Assembly (NCBI GenBank): GCA_018417955.1 | Contig: JACTVC010000019.1 | Coordinates: forward strand, 992,001-1,056,000 | Direction of reading: 5' to 3' | Length of the DNA stretch: 64,000 bases | DNA from: Laccaria trichodermophora | Taxonomy: Eukaryota; Basidiomycota; Agaricomycetes; Agaricales; Hydnangiaceae | Shown: positions 53,134 through 64,000 of the stretch, in pieces | How the letters are laid out: the number at the start of each line of letters is the position of its first letter | Numbering within the stretch: the first letter of the stretch is position 1 | Made by a program: the position numbers and the translations under genes | Notes under the pieces: generated by a model | Database searches by the model: none | What the model was told of the DNA's origin: nothing | What the model saw: only the letters and a program-made list of their open reading frames with translations

Positions 53134-56100
53134 ATGAATACGTTGACGCCATTAGTCCGTCCAAATCAGTCTCAAATACAAATTGAGCCAACACCCAAGG
53201 AGTGTCCGTCAGACGGTTTCAATGTGTGTTTATTCTACTCTTCTTTTCTTCCCTAATCTTCATCATGACAGTATCCATCATTTCGCTTGTTAAACAAACA
53301 CACTCGACTTTCGCTATCCCGAGCCATCAACCCCGAGCCTTCGACCTACTACAGCCTGCTCGCCATTACAAATGCCAAAGGATGGTTTGTTGCGGTAAAA
53401 TCCAACAACTCTTCATTTGGTTTGTGTCTTGTATTGCGTCAATCATTCTGACATTTAATTATCAACACTCAGAGCTTATCTTTTCAACTCTTGATGACTT
53501 ACGCTCGACCTGCAAGACGGCGAAAGAAGGCGGCGAAAATCTGTTGCATCCAAAGCGAACACTACCTATATTGCAGGGTAGACCAAATATTGTTGTATTT
53601 GCTTGCCGTGACACGCATTTGGTGGTCGGACTCGAGACGGGCTCAGTGTTAGTATATGATGCAAACGCATTACTTTGTCCAGGTTCTGGGATCGTTGCTC
53701 CTTTAGTCATTTCGCAACTCCAGTCTGGTCCTCTTCGTCAAATCCTGCCAAATCCAGGAACAGAGTCCAATCTGGTTGATATCGTAGCCGTTCTTGGGGA
53801 TGGCATGGTGCAGCTGCTGAATATGGGGCTACAGTTACAAGGTGGCTGGGTCGCGGATGGTTCGAGCCCGAATCCCATGGCCAGTTCGTATGCTTCCTTT
53901 CTTTTCCTCTTTTTTGTGTCTAACGTGACCGTCAGTTTCTTGGTCTCCCAAGGGCAAACACCTTGCAATCGGCTTGCAGACCGGCGACATTTTGACGTAC
54001 TCTTTGGCCAACAGATCCAGCCCTCATAAACACATCCCACCTACGGCGGACGCGAACCTTGTATCACTCGATTGGCTAGGGCCCGGGCATACTTTCCGAA
54101 CAAGCTATTCCTCACCAGCTGGCCCATCACACCACATCATCGCCCTGGACACCAAGTCTTCCTCTGCAGTGTACTACGCCCCCACGCATCCTTTTCCCAT
54201 CTCAGACCGACCCTTACAAAGTGCCTATACGCTACTTTTGCCAAGATGGGATGGAGATGCAACGAATGTGGACGATACAAAATCACTCTTAATAGTTTGT
54301 GACAGGTCGTCAGTGGACCTGGAGGTCCTAGCCCACGGTGGAAGCCAATGGTATCAGCAATCGCAAGATAACCCTATAAGTTTGCCGCTGGATAAGTCAA
54401 TGGAGGACACTATGTTGCTTGCCCTCAATGCCGATCTTACAGATTCCAGCACTGGCTCCCCTATCATGTACGCGTACCTTAACGATGGGACACTGCAAGG
54501 ATGGTACATGGATAGCTCAAAGCCCTACCCATTGATGGTCACGTCGTCAAGTTTGGCTGCTGGTGTTCTCGTTAACCAGGGGTCACAAAGTCAAGCGTCG
54601 GACTTCGGTCAAACAGACGCTTCGATGTCCACGGAAGAGAACCATCTCGCGCAACCTGTTGCTTCTGTCTTTGGTCAGGCATCAACTAGTCCATTTGGGC
54701 CGCCTGCCGCGTTCGAACAGAAATCTCCTTCGGCTTTCATGCAACCCCCTGCATTCAGACAACCAACCTCTGCCTTTGGTCAAGTGCCGTCGCAAGCCTC
54801 TCCTGCCTTTGGCCAGACTTCCTTTGGTGCATTTTCAGGATTTAACACCAAGGAGAGCACAGGTTCTGGTTTCAATGGGTCGTCCAACCCAAACCTCACT
54901 TCTAGCTTTGGGGGGTATGGAAGTGGTCCATCAGCATTCGCTCCAAGTGGTACAAGTTCATTTGAACAGGGTAGCTCGGCGAACAATAATTCTTCGATTG
55001 CTGGGCCTTCTGGTTTTCCGTCCAGTAGTAGTAATATAACACGAGAAGCATCGATGTCAGACGCAACTCCTTCATTTGGTGGACTTTCCTTGGGATCCAC
55101 TGAATCCCAGTCGAGTGCAAAGCCAGGTGGCGGTATTTTTGGGTCATTTTTAACGTCCCCGGCGTCTCAACCTGGTGCGCAACCTGATTCTGGATTTATA
55201 GGACCTGTGAAGCCAGCTGTTGGATTCGGCGCCTTTAGCAAACTTCAATCGGCAAACAATCTAAACACAGAAAAGCCAGCTGAACCTATATCTGCTTTTG
55301 GATCGTCATTGAGCGGTGGGTCGTCCCCCGCCTTGACAAAACAATCTGGTTTTGGGCAATCCGGTTTTGGACAATCTGGTTTCGGACAATCTGGCTTCGG
55401 ACAATCTAGTTTTGGGCAATCAGGATTTGGTCAGGTATCTCAACCCACCCTCTCATCTGCGTCTTCTAGCGCTGGCAGGGGGTTTAGTGCTTTCGCCTCT
55501 GCCGCGCCGGCAGCATTTCCTGGGGCAACGCAAAAAGGGCCGGAGAGCGGAAGTGGTGGAGCCTTTGCACCGTCGCCTGCCGGCGGTGGATTCAGCGCCT
55601 TTGCGTCCAACACGCCCACAGCCTTTTGGGAAGCCGCAAAGACTGCTGCCTCGTCGAGCGCATTTTCCACTGAAAAGCCTGCATCTCCCTTTGGTAGCAG
55701 TACCTCAGCTTTTGGTGCATCTACATCTGGTTCAGGAAATACTTTCACTACGCCAATTGCGTCTACTTCTCAGGTGGCGGCTTCGGCTGCCTTTGGCAGC
55801 CCTACTAAGGCACCAATTTCTTCCCCCGATCTATCGCCTGAACCTTCCGCCAATGACAGACCAAGCTTTGCTTTGGATGACAGTTCACCGCCCCCTCTTG
55901 CATTTAAAAGTAGCGCTCCAGCTGCCACTTCTGGTGCATTCGCTAATATAAAGACGTCACCAGCTGCATTCCGTCCAGCATCAGGCTTCGGAGCTTTCGG
56001 CAGTGACAGCACCTCTAAGACCTCCCCATTTTTCAAGAGTCCTGGCGAGACAAAACCCGCCCCAGTTTCTGTGTTTTCCAACTTGAGCACAGCAACAAAA

Positions 56101-59100
56101 CCTTCTATAAGCCCTGTAGGACCATCTAGTGCACCGGCCTTTGGGTCTCCATCTCTCATCGGAGGCGCCAACAAATCTTCGTTTGCCCCAGCTACCCCTC
56201 CATCGCCATCACCAGCTAAGATTAATGAATCTGGAGGATTTGGTGCATTTAGTGGCACAACTTCGGGTTTTGGCGTGTTTGCGGGACCAAAGAAGTCATT
56301 CTCGGACTTACTGAAAATTGGGGACAACGACGTCCAAAATGCTGCTCGTCCCCAGGAGGCCACCACCGCTTTCACGACTCCAGGCATCTTGGGCTCAAAC
56401 AGTAGTATAACGTCTGATTCGGCGGATAGCAACAAAACTAAAGATGTTGTCACCCCACCAATCACTCCAGCCTTTGCTTCTCCTGCAATTTCAAAGGACA
56501 ACGTAAAGCAAGACATTCCCAAGAATGCCGCGGAAACAGGTGCCAGGGAGGGCTCAGAAAAGAATACGGCGGAAGACGCGAAGAAAACATCGGGCTCACC
56601 AGAGACCATCGCTCAAGAGCCATCGTTAGGAAACATCTCTTCCGCTGGAAGTTCCTTTGTTGAAGTCAGCGCTGATACAAGTGGAGGTGAAATGATGTCA
56701 CGTGGAGAAAACGTCGAGGAAGATGTTCAAGACGGCGACGATGATAGGTCGTTCCTGTCGGAGAGTTTTGGCTCGAGCTCCGATGGCTCTTACGAGGACG
56801 ACGAAGCTTCCGAAGGACAGAGTAGCGAATCTGAAGGAAGTGAACATTCTCCCTCTCCTGTGCCTACCACAGTACCTTTGCCCGAATCTCGGTCTCCTTC
56901 TGCGACTCCTCAGCCTGAAGTTCCAGCTATTGAAGTAACTCTTCCTCCACACGCCTTGCACAAAGACGGACCGGCTACAAGGAATACCCGAGCGCCCAGT
57001 ACAACACCACCGGGAACGCCAGTGAAGGAAAGCAGACCTTTATCTAGCCCAAGCCCTGCGTCATCGACAGCAGTCAATTCTACCACCTTACAAACAACTT
57101 TTGGACTGGGGCTCGGTAAGCCCAGTACACGTCCGACGCGAAGTTCGCCGCTTGCCAGTGCCCCTGTGTCCGGAAATGACGATGACGAACAAACCACACC
57201 AAAACCCCCAGTGTCTCCCAAACCAGTCTTCGGTGTCCTACACATCAGCTCTGATCAGTTGCCGGCGGATTCAAGTTCAGACGGTCAGCCCTCCAGCAAA
57301 AGGATAAAGACCCCACCACTCTTATCGTCGTTTGGAAGCATCAAGGCAACGCCAATCTCAGACGAACCCATTTTAGCTGCGGCTACCCTCCCTGTAACCA
57401 TCACGCCAGTTCTTACCCCTGTGGTCTCTTCTGCAACACCTGCAATTCTCCCTCCTTTGGTCTCATCTTCTCCAACCTTATTCGGGAAGCCCAGAGCACC
57501 TGCGGGCCAAGACGGGACTGTGCGACCTGCGTCTACACCTGCGTTTTTTGGTTCCTCATCATCCGTCACGAGTTCGGCATCTCCATTTTCTTTACCAGCC
57601 TCCAAAGGCTTCAATGTGTCTGCTTTTGCTCCCCAGAGCGCGCTTTCTAGTCAGCCAGCGCCTCAAGCGGCATTTAGTCACCCTGTGCATCCGGCCCCTT
57701 CGAACCTCCTCGATAATATCTTCGGAGCGAAAGTGCCCCCTCAAACGCAAGCTCCCCACATGAAACCACTCTCTATAAACATGATTAGCGCACAAGGCTC
57801 AACGCAATCAGGGCAGGGTCTCTTCCCCGTGCAAGCTAGTTCCCAAACTCCTGGTCTATTTGCCCCAAAAGCTCCTGTTACCGCATCACCACTTCCTACA
57901 CCATTCACCCCTCCCAAACCCCCTGTACAGTCCGACGTCGCTAAGATGGAAGAAGGAATGCAAAAGGAGTGTGCCCTCCTCGTGAATACCATCCAGAAGG
58001 AACTAGAGCAAGTGAGTATTCATGCAAAAACACCTCGAATTGGTTGACATTCTGGTTGTAGTTTCGTCTTCGTGCTCAGGCTGTCACGCAGAAGCGAGCG
58101 GAATTGAGCAAGTCGGCAGGTGGTTTACGGAAGAAGTCCGATCTCAGTGACTCGACCAAATGGAATTTAGGCGACGCCAACCAGTTCAGTCAGATTTCGT
58201 TACAATATCAAGAGGATCTTGTCTCTTTGAAGGAACTCAAAGAACAGGAAATGCTCGCTCTTCGTGAGCTTCAAAGTAGCATGCTTAAAGGTGTGTATTC
58301 AAACCGTTTTTGTTAAGGCTATTTTAAACTCTTCGAAGCTGGGACCAGGCGAGAAGAAATTACCCGCTTCAACAAAGCGAAGAACGATAGCGAATTTTCT
58401 AAGATGCTGAGAGCGAGGACTCTAGGTCCTGAACACAGCGAAACGCAAACTCAACTTCGAAGGAGTATTCGGGTAAGTGTGACGATTCCTGCCAACCTTG
58501 GGAAGTTATATTGACTGTAACAGACTGTTCGAGATCGTATCCAAAAACTCGAATCACACATGCAAGCTTCGAAAAAGAAACTGTCGGAGTCTTCAACAGG
58601 AAAATTAAGTTTCAGGTACAGAAAGAATCATATCTTCACTGGTGGTAACTGAGTTTTATGCACAGAGTACCGTCATTAGACACTATCAATCGTACTTACC
58701 GGAACATCGACGTCGCGATCCAACAGCAGGCCAACGACGTTGCCAAATTGGGGGCTCGCATTGCAAAACTCAATCTAAATGGCAAGTTGTGCGATCCCGA
58801 AACAAGGGACAGTCGTCTTCCTGATGCCATTTCCAAACGACCATACAACGTCACTCCAAATGTTGCGGTCACAACGGCGGCGGCACTGAATGCAGAACGT
58901 TCCGCCCAAAGACTCAAACGAGCGCTCTTGTCTGTTCGCAAAGAGCCATTGCTAAACAATACGGCCGCCTTGGCATCTTCTCCGCCAACTGTGTTTAAGA
59001 CGCCTCAGAAGGCTTCTTCTTCCGCCATGTTCGCATTCCAAACTCCTCTGAGCGGAGCATTGTTTTCTCCACCGTCTACCCCTCAGACACAATTGGGAGA

Positions 59101-59341
59101 TTGGACACTTCCAGAGGACCACTTCAATCCGTCTCCGACTCTTCCAGGTAGGAGAGGCGCAGGAAGCGGTACCAAGAAGCACGGATCGGTTCCCTTGAAA
59201 AGAACCCCAGGATTCTCGCCAACACCAGCAGCTGCATTTGATTGGGGCCCATTGCCGACCTTCAACAATCCATCACCTACCACATTGGCGGCGAGTATCC
59301 CTAAGCTGAGCACTGGAATATTCGGTCAAAAGTCAAGTTAA
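53134..59341 (+). CDS. NUP159: Nup159/Nup214, FG nucleoporin of the cytoplasmic pore face
   Basis: Eight exons, 1951 aa: 53134..53223, 53272..53419, 53473..53883, 53936..58011, 58062..58290, 58339..58472, 58524..58615 and 58666..59341. Docks the DEAD-box helicase Dbp5 and mRNA export factors at the nuclear pore. Evidence: N-terminal beta-propeller (residues about 20-450) with VGLETGSVLVYDA, WSPKGKHLAIGLQTGDIL and YAYLNDGTLQGWYMD; a long region with dozens of FG, SAFG, GFGQ and PAFG repeats; a low-complexity acidic stretch (SFGSSSDGSYEDDEASEGQ); a C-terminal coiled coil, as needed to join the Nup82 complex, in several small exons (TRREEITRFNKAKND); and a tail with GIFGQ. Splice sites around 58290-58338 were chosen to keep the coiled coil in frame. 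Long antisense frames over the repeats are shadows. Confidence 0.92.
55344..55436 (+). repeat. 15-bp tandem repeat coding for GFGQS, about six copies
   Basis: Within the FG region of NUP159, six successive units encode G-F-G-Q-S (unit pattern GGTTTTGGACAATCT with third-position variation). It is a direct repeat at DNA level, prone to copy-number change, while the surrounding FG repeats are degenerate. Confidence 0.9.
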
Positions 59342-59409
59342 TGATTTGCACATCCTACGCTGCGAGGAAATTCGTCGTTTAGATATACATACACCCATTG
59401 TCCTTTGTA

Positions 59410-60293
59410 TTAATGTAACTGCTTCGTCTCTGACTCAATCGTCTGGGCTTCGGCATCTTTATCACTCCCTTCCACGTCGTCCACTGTGCCATTCGAATGA
59501 TCATGAGATGCCGGATAGTCAATGATAGATTCCAGGTGAGCGAGGGCCGCCTACACACGGTGGGGAAAACAGAAAAAAAAGGGTCTAGTATGGCGCATAT
59601 CGAGAATCGTTGATAAAAGCGCTGCGCACCCTCCCGACTTCGCTGAGTTCCTGATCTTCGTCTCCGGTAAAGATCTCAAAGTTTGAGCCGTCGGCATCGA
59701 TGAAGGCATCATCCGGATCATCTTCATCGGAGAGCTTGTCTGGATGAAGGGCCGCGCATTGGGAAAGAGCCTCGAAGATAGGATCGACTATTCGAAAAGA
59801 TTAGATTGTGCGTAGCTTTAGAAATTGGAAACGTACGCGAATCGGCATTTTGAGGAACTATGTTAAGTTCGCGCATGTCATCTGTGTCCTCATTTGATGC
59901 CGCTACATCCCGTCCATAGGCTTCGTCGAGTTGACAGTAGATAGATGGTCGTGAATCTGCGCGTGAAACAGCATGTAGGGTGATAGCTGGATACTCAATC
60001 TGGAAGCCATGACCGGCAGAAGACATAAAAACGAGTACACTGGACGAGCGATGGGTGAATGGCGAGCAAGGAAACAAAAAGGGTTGTGCTAACCTGGTCA
60101 GGACATAGAGGGTTCCTGTTGCACCATCGAATGCATCGAGAGGGGGATTCAAGGAGATTACGACATTGTCTTCTTTGTGTCGGAGAACTGGAGGGATATC
60201 GTTGAAAGATGCTGGAGTGGATGCAACGAGAGTTTTATGTTCTTCTAGAGAAACAAATGTTGGAACAGCGTTGACCAGATTTACAGAGGGCAT
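59410..60293 (-). CDS. CLNS1A: ICln, methylosome / snRNP-assembly chaperone subunit
   Basis: Four exons, 233 aa: 60094..60293, 59837..60039, 59630..59787 and 59410..59550. ICln (Voldacs family) holds Sm proteins for methylation by PRMT5 and snRNP assembly, and was earlier described as a volume-regulated chloride-current factor. Evidence: PH-like fold with GTLYVLTS, VLVFMSSAGHGFQIEYPAITLHAVSR and IYCQLDE; an acidic C-terminal stretch DKLSDEDDPDDAFIDADG and TGDEDQELSEVG. The family is small and divergent, so the call rests mainly on the Val-Leu-Val-Phe/Gly-Phe/Ile-Glu-Tyr-Pro strand pattern and acidic tail. It shares a 44-bp gap between start codons with the divergent SH3 gene at 60338. Confidence 0.88.
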
Positions 60294-60337
60294 CGTGGTA
60301 ATTTTTAGAGGACTGTCCAACACAGCCACAAATCGCC

Positions 60338-61149
60338 ATGTCTCCTCAAGACCCTCAAGCCGCTGCACTATTGGCCCACGTCGTCTCGCAGGTCGAGCAA
60401 AACGTACAATTTCTCGCATCCCAGGCCTATATATCCCAGGCAGATGCATCTGCCATCCTCACAAAGCTCCCAAATTCAAATCATGGCGTCACCCAGATCA
60501 CAAATGGTGTCGCAAGAATGCCGCTTGCGCCCCGAGCTGCTCCCGTAGCGCCGGGTGTGAAACAAGCAAAGGCATTGTGGCCCTACAATGAGAATGGACA
60601 GGTGAGTAGCGCAGTCACGTTTGTGCTCATCAAGGGGGGGTGGTGTTGACATCAATTCAAGGATCCCAACGACTTGTCATTTTCCTCCGGCGACATTATC
60701 GAGGTTGTCGAAGAGACGAATGCAGACTGGTGGGTGGGAAAATTCAATGGCAAACAGGCGATGTTTCCAGCAAGCTACGTTGAGAGGATTGCACCGGCTG
60801 CAGCTGCTGCGGTTCCGGTCAGAAAGCCCTATAAGCCTTTCGGTGCCGCGCTTCATGGCTCCGATGTGCCACCACCAGCAGGGCAGGGTGTAAATTCATT
60901 GGGTCTACAGGAGAAAGAGGGTACAGAGGAGAAGAAGAGCAGGTTTGGGAAATATGGAAATACGGTCCGTCATGTTAGCCGTAACAACACCGGCTTGAAA
61001 TTGATGGCATGTGGTCTTTTAGATGGGTCAAGCTGCGGCTGGCGGTGTTGGTTTTGGTGCTGGTGAGTTACCTAGGTTCTATCGGTATATCATCTTCATG
61101 TTTCATAGGTGCCGCGATTGGTGGAGGCTTAGTTCGTGCCATTTTTTGA
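60338..61149 (+). CDS. SH3-domain protein, Lsb1/Pin3-like (paralogue B)
   Basis: Four exons, 215 aa: 60338..60601, 60662..60964, 61023..61062 and 61109..61149. Same family as the gene at 52117. Evidence: N-terminal helix (HVVSQVEQNVQFLASQAYI); SH3 domain with AKALWPYNENGQ, DPNDLSFSSGDIIEV, WWVGKFNGKQAMFPASYVE; a shorter linker with KPYKPFGAALHG; and the Gly-rich end GGVGFGAGAAIGGGLVRAIF. Compared with paralogue A it has lost most of the Pro/Tyr/Gln-rich low-complexity segment. Exons 3 and 4 are 40 and 41 nt as in A. It could bind Las17/WASP and membranes; the low-complexity part missing here is the one associated with prion induction in yeast. Confidence 0.92.
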
Positions 61150-61317
61150 ATTTGGACGGCGTATATATACCCTCTGTATATGTCATGATTTCGACGCCTC
61201 ACACATAACCTTCGCACAAGTCGCGAACTTTGCAGCTAGAACTTTGGGGTGGATGCTACAGTAACAAATGTACAAGATTAATTGATGACGATCATGTCAG
61301 TTTCCGAAAAATTGACA

Positions 61318-64000
61318 CTAGTCGAGAGACCTCCGTTCAAGAAGTTTGGTGATTTCACGGTGTTCATGGAGCCATTCTGGGAAGGTGACACCGAGCCCCT
61401 GCTTTTCCCGCATCTCTATGAGGTAGTTGGCAAAGACGATGAGTGTACCGTAGCGATATCTAACCGCGAGATAAGCATGGTGTAAAAACGCAAAAATGCT
61501 CGGAAGTGAGCAACGCACAGATAATTCACGGTGATGTTGACAAGTTGGCGCCCTTTAGCACTACCTTTCTCGCAGGCTTCTGCCTTGAGCTTGTAACTAT
61601 GAAAGATCTTTGAGTTTATGTATAACAGCCAAGGGAGGACGGATAATACTCGTATATTGCCTTGCGAAGGTTCTGGACGTCTTGCATCAAGTCGATTGCA
61701 CGGTCGGTCATCCGTTTGGCGACCTTCCCATGCGAGAGAATCCCAACAAGTTGTAAGATTGTTTTGTACTCGCCTTCGCAGGGTTGTCAGAGAATAAATT
61801 AATATCGCTCAAAGCTTGAACGTACCCGCAAGATAGGCTTCTTCTTCGGATGGGCCATCCATTGGGTCGTATATCTCCGTGGCGAGGTCATCTTCGGCCA
61901 CTTTGTCGTTCTGCTGCTCTCCGAATTTCATTGTCGATGCCACCAAACACGCAGTAACCATGCCTGTCGTCGTCCGGCCCCGGCCCATCTGACAATTGAA
62001 CACGAAATCGCCTGCTTCTGAGATACCTGATCTTATGCGGTTAAGGAGTTGGAAGAGCGCGCCAGGAAGGGGTGCTTGCTCGTCAGTCTTCAAAACATGA
62101 GCACATGATACGAATATAAAAACGACAGCCTACAATGGCGACACGACCATAGTCAATCTGAGAAGTGGTCAATAACTAGACTTCATTCGAAGGAGGATAT
62201 TTCTTACCCGATATCCTTCCTTTGCAATCTGTTGGAAGACATCTCTAGGAGTGAGGATCTCATCTTCCGAGACTATCTCCCAGATAGGTATGATTGAGAA
62301 GGCACCGGGTCGTTCTTCCACTTCATCATGCAAAAGAATCCTGCCGTTCCCTTCACGCAACTCGCGCAATACATCCTTCTTAAAGCTCGCTTCCATCCCT
62401 TCCACCATCGCGGTTGTGACACCCGTAGCTCTGTGAAGGCGATTAACTGTTTTGGGCAGGTTTCTAATGAAATGGTTTTACTCAAGATTCTCTAAGGGCC
62501 GATTGACTAAGCGAAGTACGTGCGGCCTTCCAGCGACATATATCACAGGTTCCTCAATGAAACCGATCAACTAGCTGTTACAAATTCGTAAATTAACATA
62601 CCTCTCGCAATGATGTCCAATAAACTATGTTCTTGCCACCTGGACCGGCATCAACTCGTTCGAGTGCTCGTTTCAATCTATCACAGCAGAAACAAACAGC
62701 TCATGGAAGAAAGACCTCAAGATAGTGTCGTACGTACCCCTCTACTGTCGGCATTCCACTGTTGAGAATGAGAAAAAGAATATTTAACCTTGGAAAACAC
62801 CTCACCTTCCGCATACCTTCTTACTAGAGTCGTCGACTACAAAATCTGTTCCATCCATAGAAGGGGATTGCCCAGAAACTATGGGGCGCAGACCCATAGG
62901 GACTCTGCGGAAGTTTGGCGATCCTTCGATCCTTCTGCGTACGGCTTTATCAGTCAAAGAAAAAGATTGATACTCTAATCGTACTCAGGAAGTGTCATTT
63001 TCTGCAGGTTGGAGAAGAAATCGCTTTTCAGGATGGTGGATGCAGACAAGATGCTGCCGGAGCGGTTGACAACCACTTTCGTGACTTCATCTGGGTTTGC
63101 AACACCTTCTTTAGACGTAGAGCGTTCCAGGGGCTTCAGGGCATCCAAGCCGGCGCTGAGGAGCTCCTTTTCGAAAGTTTTAATAACTAGATGGACAAGT
63201 GGTTACTGTGATCGGCTTGACGACGAGCAGAACGCAAACCTGGGCGATTCTTGACAAACGTCTCCACACTCTCGAAGGACTCCATCGTGTCAGGTTCAGT
63301 TGACTGCAGATAGGATTGGAACACAATAAGCTCGAAATAACGTCGAAGGTTGTGCAGGCCTACATCTTGTATCAACAAACAATCTTAACTTTATTGCATT
63401 GAATGGATACCTTTTGAGACGTAAGTCCGTTTCTGCTTCTCGTCGGTCGACCGTTCTGCCAGTACGCGAGACTCCTCTATGGATTCTCTGAGGTTGTAGA
63501 CAGCAGAACATTGGTCAATTGCGTCATCGACCGAACTCTTCACCGCAGGCCCTTTGCGGACAACACGTAACAGGTCTGGGAGTCATTGAGTGTTAGCTGA
63601 TGACCGTTGTAGTGCCATATCTTACTGTTGATTACTTGATATGAGTGTCGCATCTTCGGCAACTCTACAGTCGGTGCGGACAGCATGGAGGTTGATCGCC
63701 TGCCACGTCGAGGGGGAGGGGTTGTGGTGGATAGGTGTATCTGCAGCCATTGTTTGATGAGTAGCAGTATAATCTGTGATCGAAATAATTGAAGGTAAAT
63801 CAGTGAACAAAATGCAGGGCAGAAACATACAGATGCTAAGGTACTCCTTCCTCGGCCGAGCTGACAATTCACCACAATTGGAACGTCCATTGGCGTCCGC
63901 AACACTACCTCAATCAAATCAGTAAGATCCGCAAAATCTGGAGGCTTCTCTGCAGTGATAGGAATCCGGTTGTATTGAAGAATGGCATCCCCGATACTAT
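61318..64000 (-). CDS. PALD1: Paladin-like dual-specificity / inositol-phosphate-type phosphatase, C-terminal part (5' end beyond right edge)
   Basis: Fifteen visible exons, about 650 codons: 63831..>64000, 63626..63773, 63411..63575, 63240..63359, 62985..63186, 62806..62934, 62738..62758, 62602..62677, 62482..62552, 62208..62430, 62134..62157, 61826..62087, 61650..61773, 61519..61596 and 61318..61459. Two CX5R P-loops with Cys and Arg intact are visible: NCQLGRGRST (about 63860) and FNCQMGRGRTTTGMV (about 61980), as in paladin, where phosphatase-like repeats are duplicated. Other blocks are NFRRVPMGLRP, YWTSLREEPVIYVAGRPHVLR and VEGMEASFKKDVLREL. Vertebrate paladin is considered weakly active or a pseudophosphatase; fungal forms may differ. 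Micro-exons of 21 and 24 nt are needed. The N-terminal part is cut by the window edge. Paladin name is by family resemblance. Confidence 0.86.

Noticed and set aside
55770..56609. 279-aa antisense open frame over NUP159
   Set aside because: It is the reverse-strand shadow of biased FG/Ser/Pro codons; such long antisense frames are expected over low-complexity coding regions.
1..64000. CRISPR arrays, prokaryotic operons, phage or secondary-metabolite clusters
   Set aside because: Nothing of this kind was seen; genes are spliced eukaryotic housekeeping genes without backbone synthases or spaced direct repeats.

Overview
This window is nuclear DNA of a filamentous basidiomycete, most likely an agaricomycete mushroom. 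The genes are split by many short introns (about 46-79 bp, mostly GT...AG), gene density is high on both strands, and the protein set is typical of the group: cullin-3, exportin-T, Snu66/SART1, Nup159, a fused BioD-BioA enzyme, mushroom-type F-box proteins and several basidiomycete-type orphans. I saw no prokaryotic operons, CRISPR arrays or recognisable tRNA/rRNA genes. Exon coordinates were built by hand from splice signals, reading frame and protein-family continuity; for every fully contained spliced gene the exon lengths sum to a multiple of three.

Layout. 1-1241: 3' end of a sodium/calcium-exchanger family gene (+). 2040-2805: small secreted protein (+). 3059-6055: cullin-3 (-). 6214-10147: exportin-T (-). 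10590-12886: acidic orphan (+). 13526-14314: Gln-rich orphan (-). 14462-15146: small four-helix membrane protein (-). 15257-16766: NADP-dependent MDR reductase (-). 17398-18814: aquaporin-family channel (-). 18815-21404: the longest gene-free stretch, holding a perfect 27-bp inverted repeat. 21405-24292: Snu66 (+). 24414-25579: RNase H2 subunit A (-). 26418-27854 and 30034-31749: two F-box proteins (-), separated by a decayed retroelement fragment (27884-29627) with an A-rich tail that ends 29 bp before the first F-box start codon. 32289-35520: ataxin-2/Pbp1 (+). 35728-39498: Bub1 checkpoint kinase (-). 39641-42040: large disordered nuclear-type orphan (-). 42367-45552: Vps34 PI 3-kinase (+). 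45575-48186: bifunctional biotin enzyme (-). 48624-50198: orphan (-). 52117-52987: Lsb1/Pin3-like SH3 protein (-). 53134-59341: Nup159/Nup214 (+). 59410-60293: ICln (-). 60338-61149: a second Lsb1/Pin3-like SH3 protein (+). 61318-64000+: paladin-like phosphatase (-), cut by the right edge.

The genes are mainly independent housekeeping functions (ubiquitin ligation, tRNA export, splicing, RNA/DNA hybrid repair, stress-granule biology, spindle checkpoint, autophagy and endosome lipid signalling, biotin synthesis, nuclear pore, actin regulation, snRNP assembly). No dedicated pathway cluster, secondary-metabolite cluster or defence island is evident. The points most worth following up are the repeated F-x-P-F-x-D motifs in Bub1, the aquaporin with both NPA boxes altered, the SH3 paralogue pair with matching intron structure around NUP159 and ICln, a 44-bp divergent start-codon gap, a 22-bp convergent stop-codon gap, the micro-exons of cullin-3, and the retroelement remnant with hairpins in its 3' tail.
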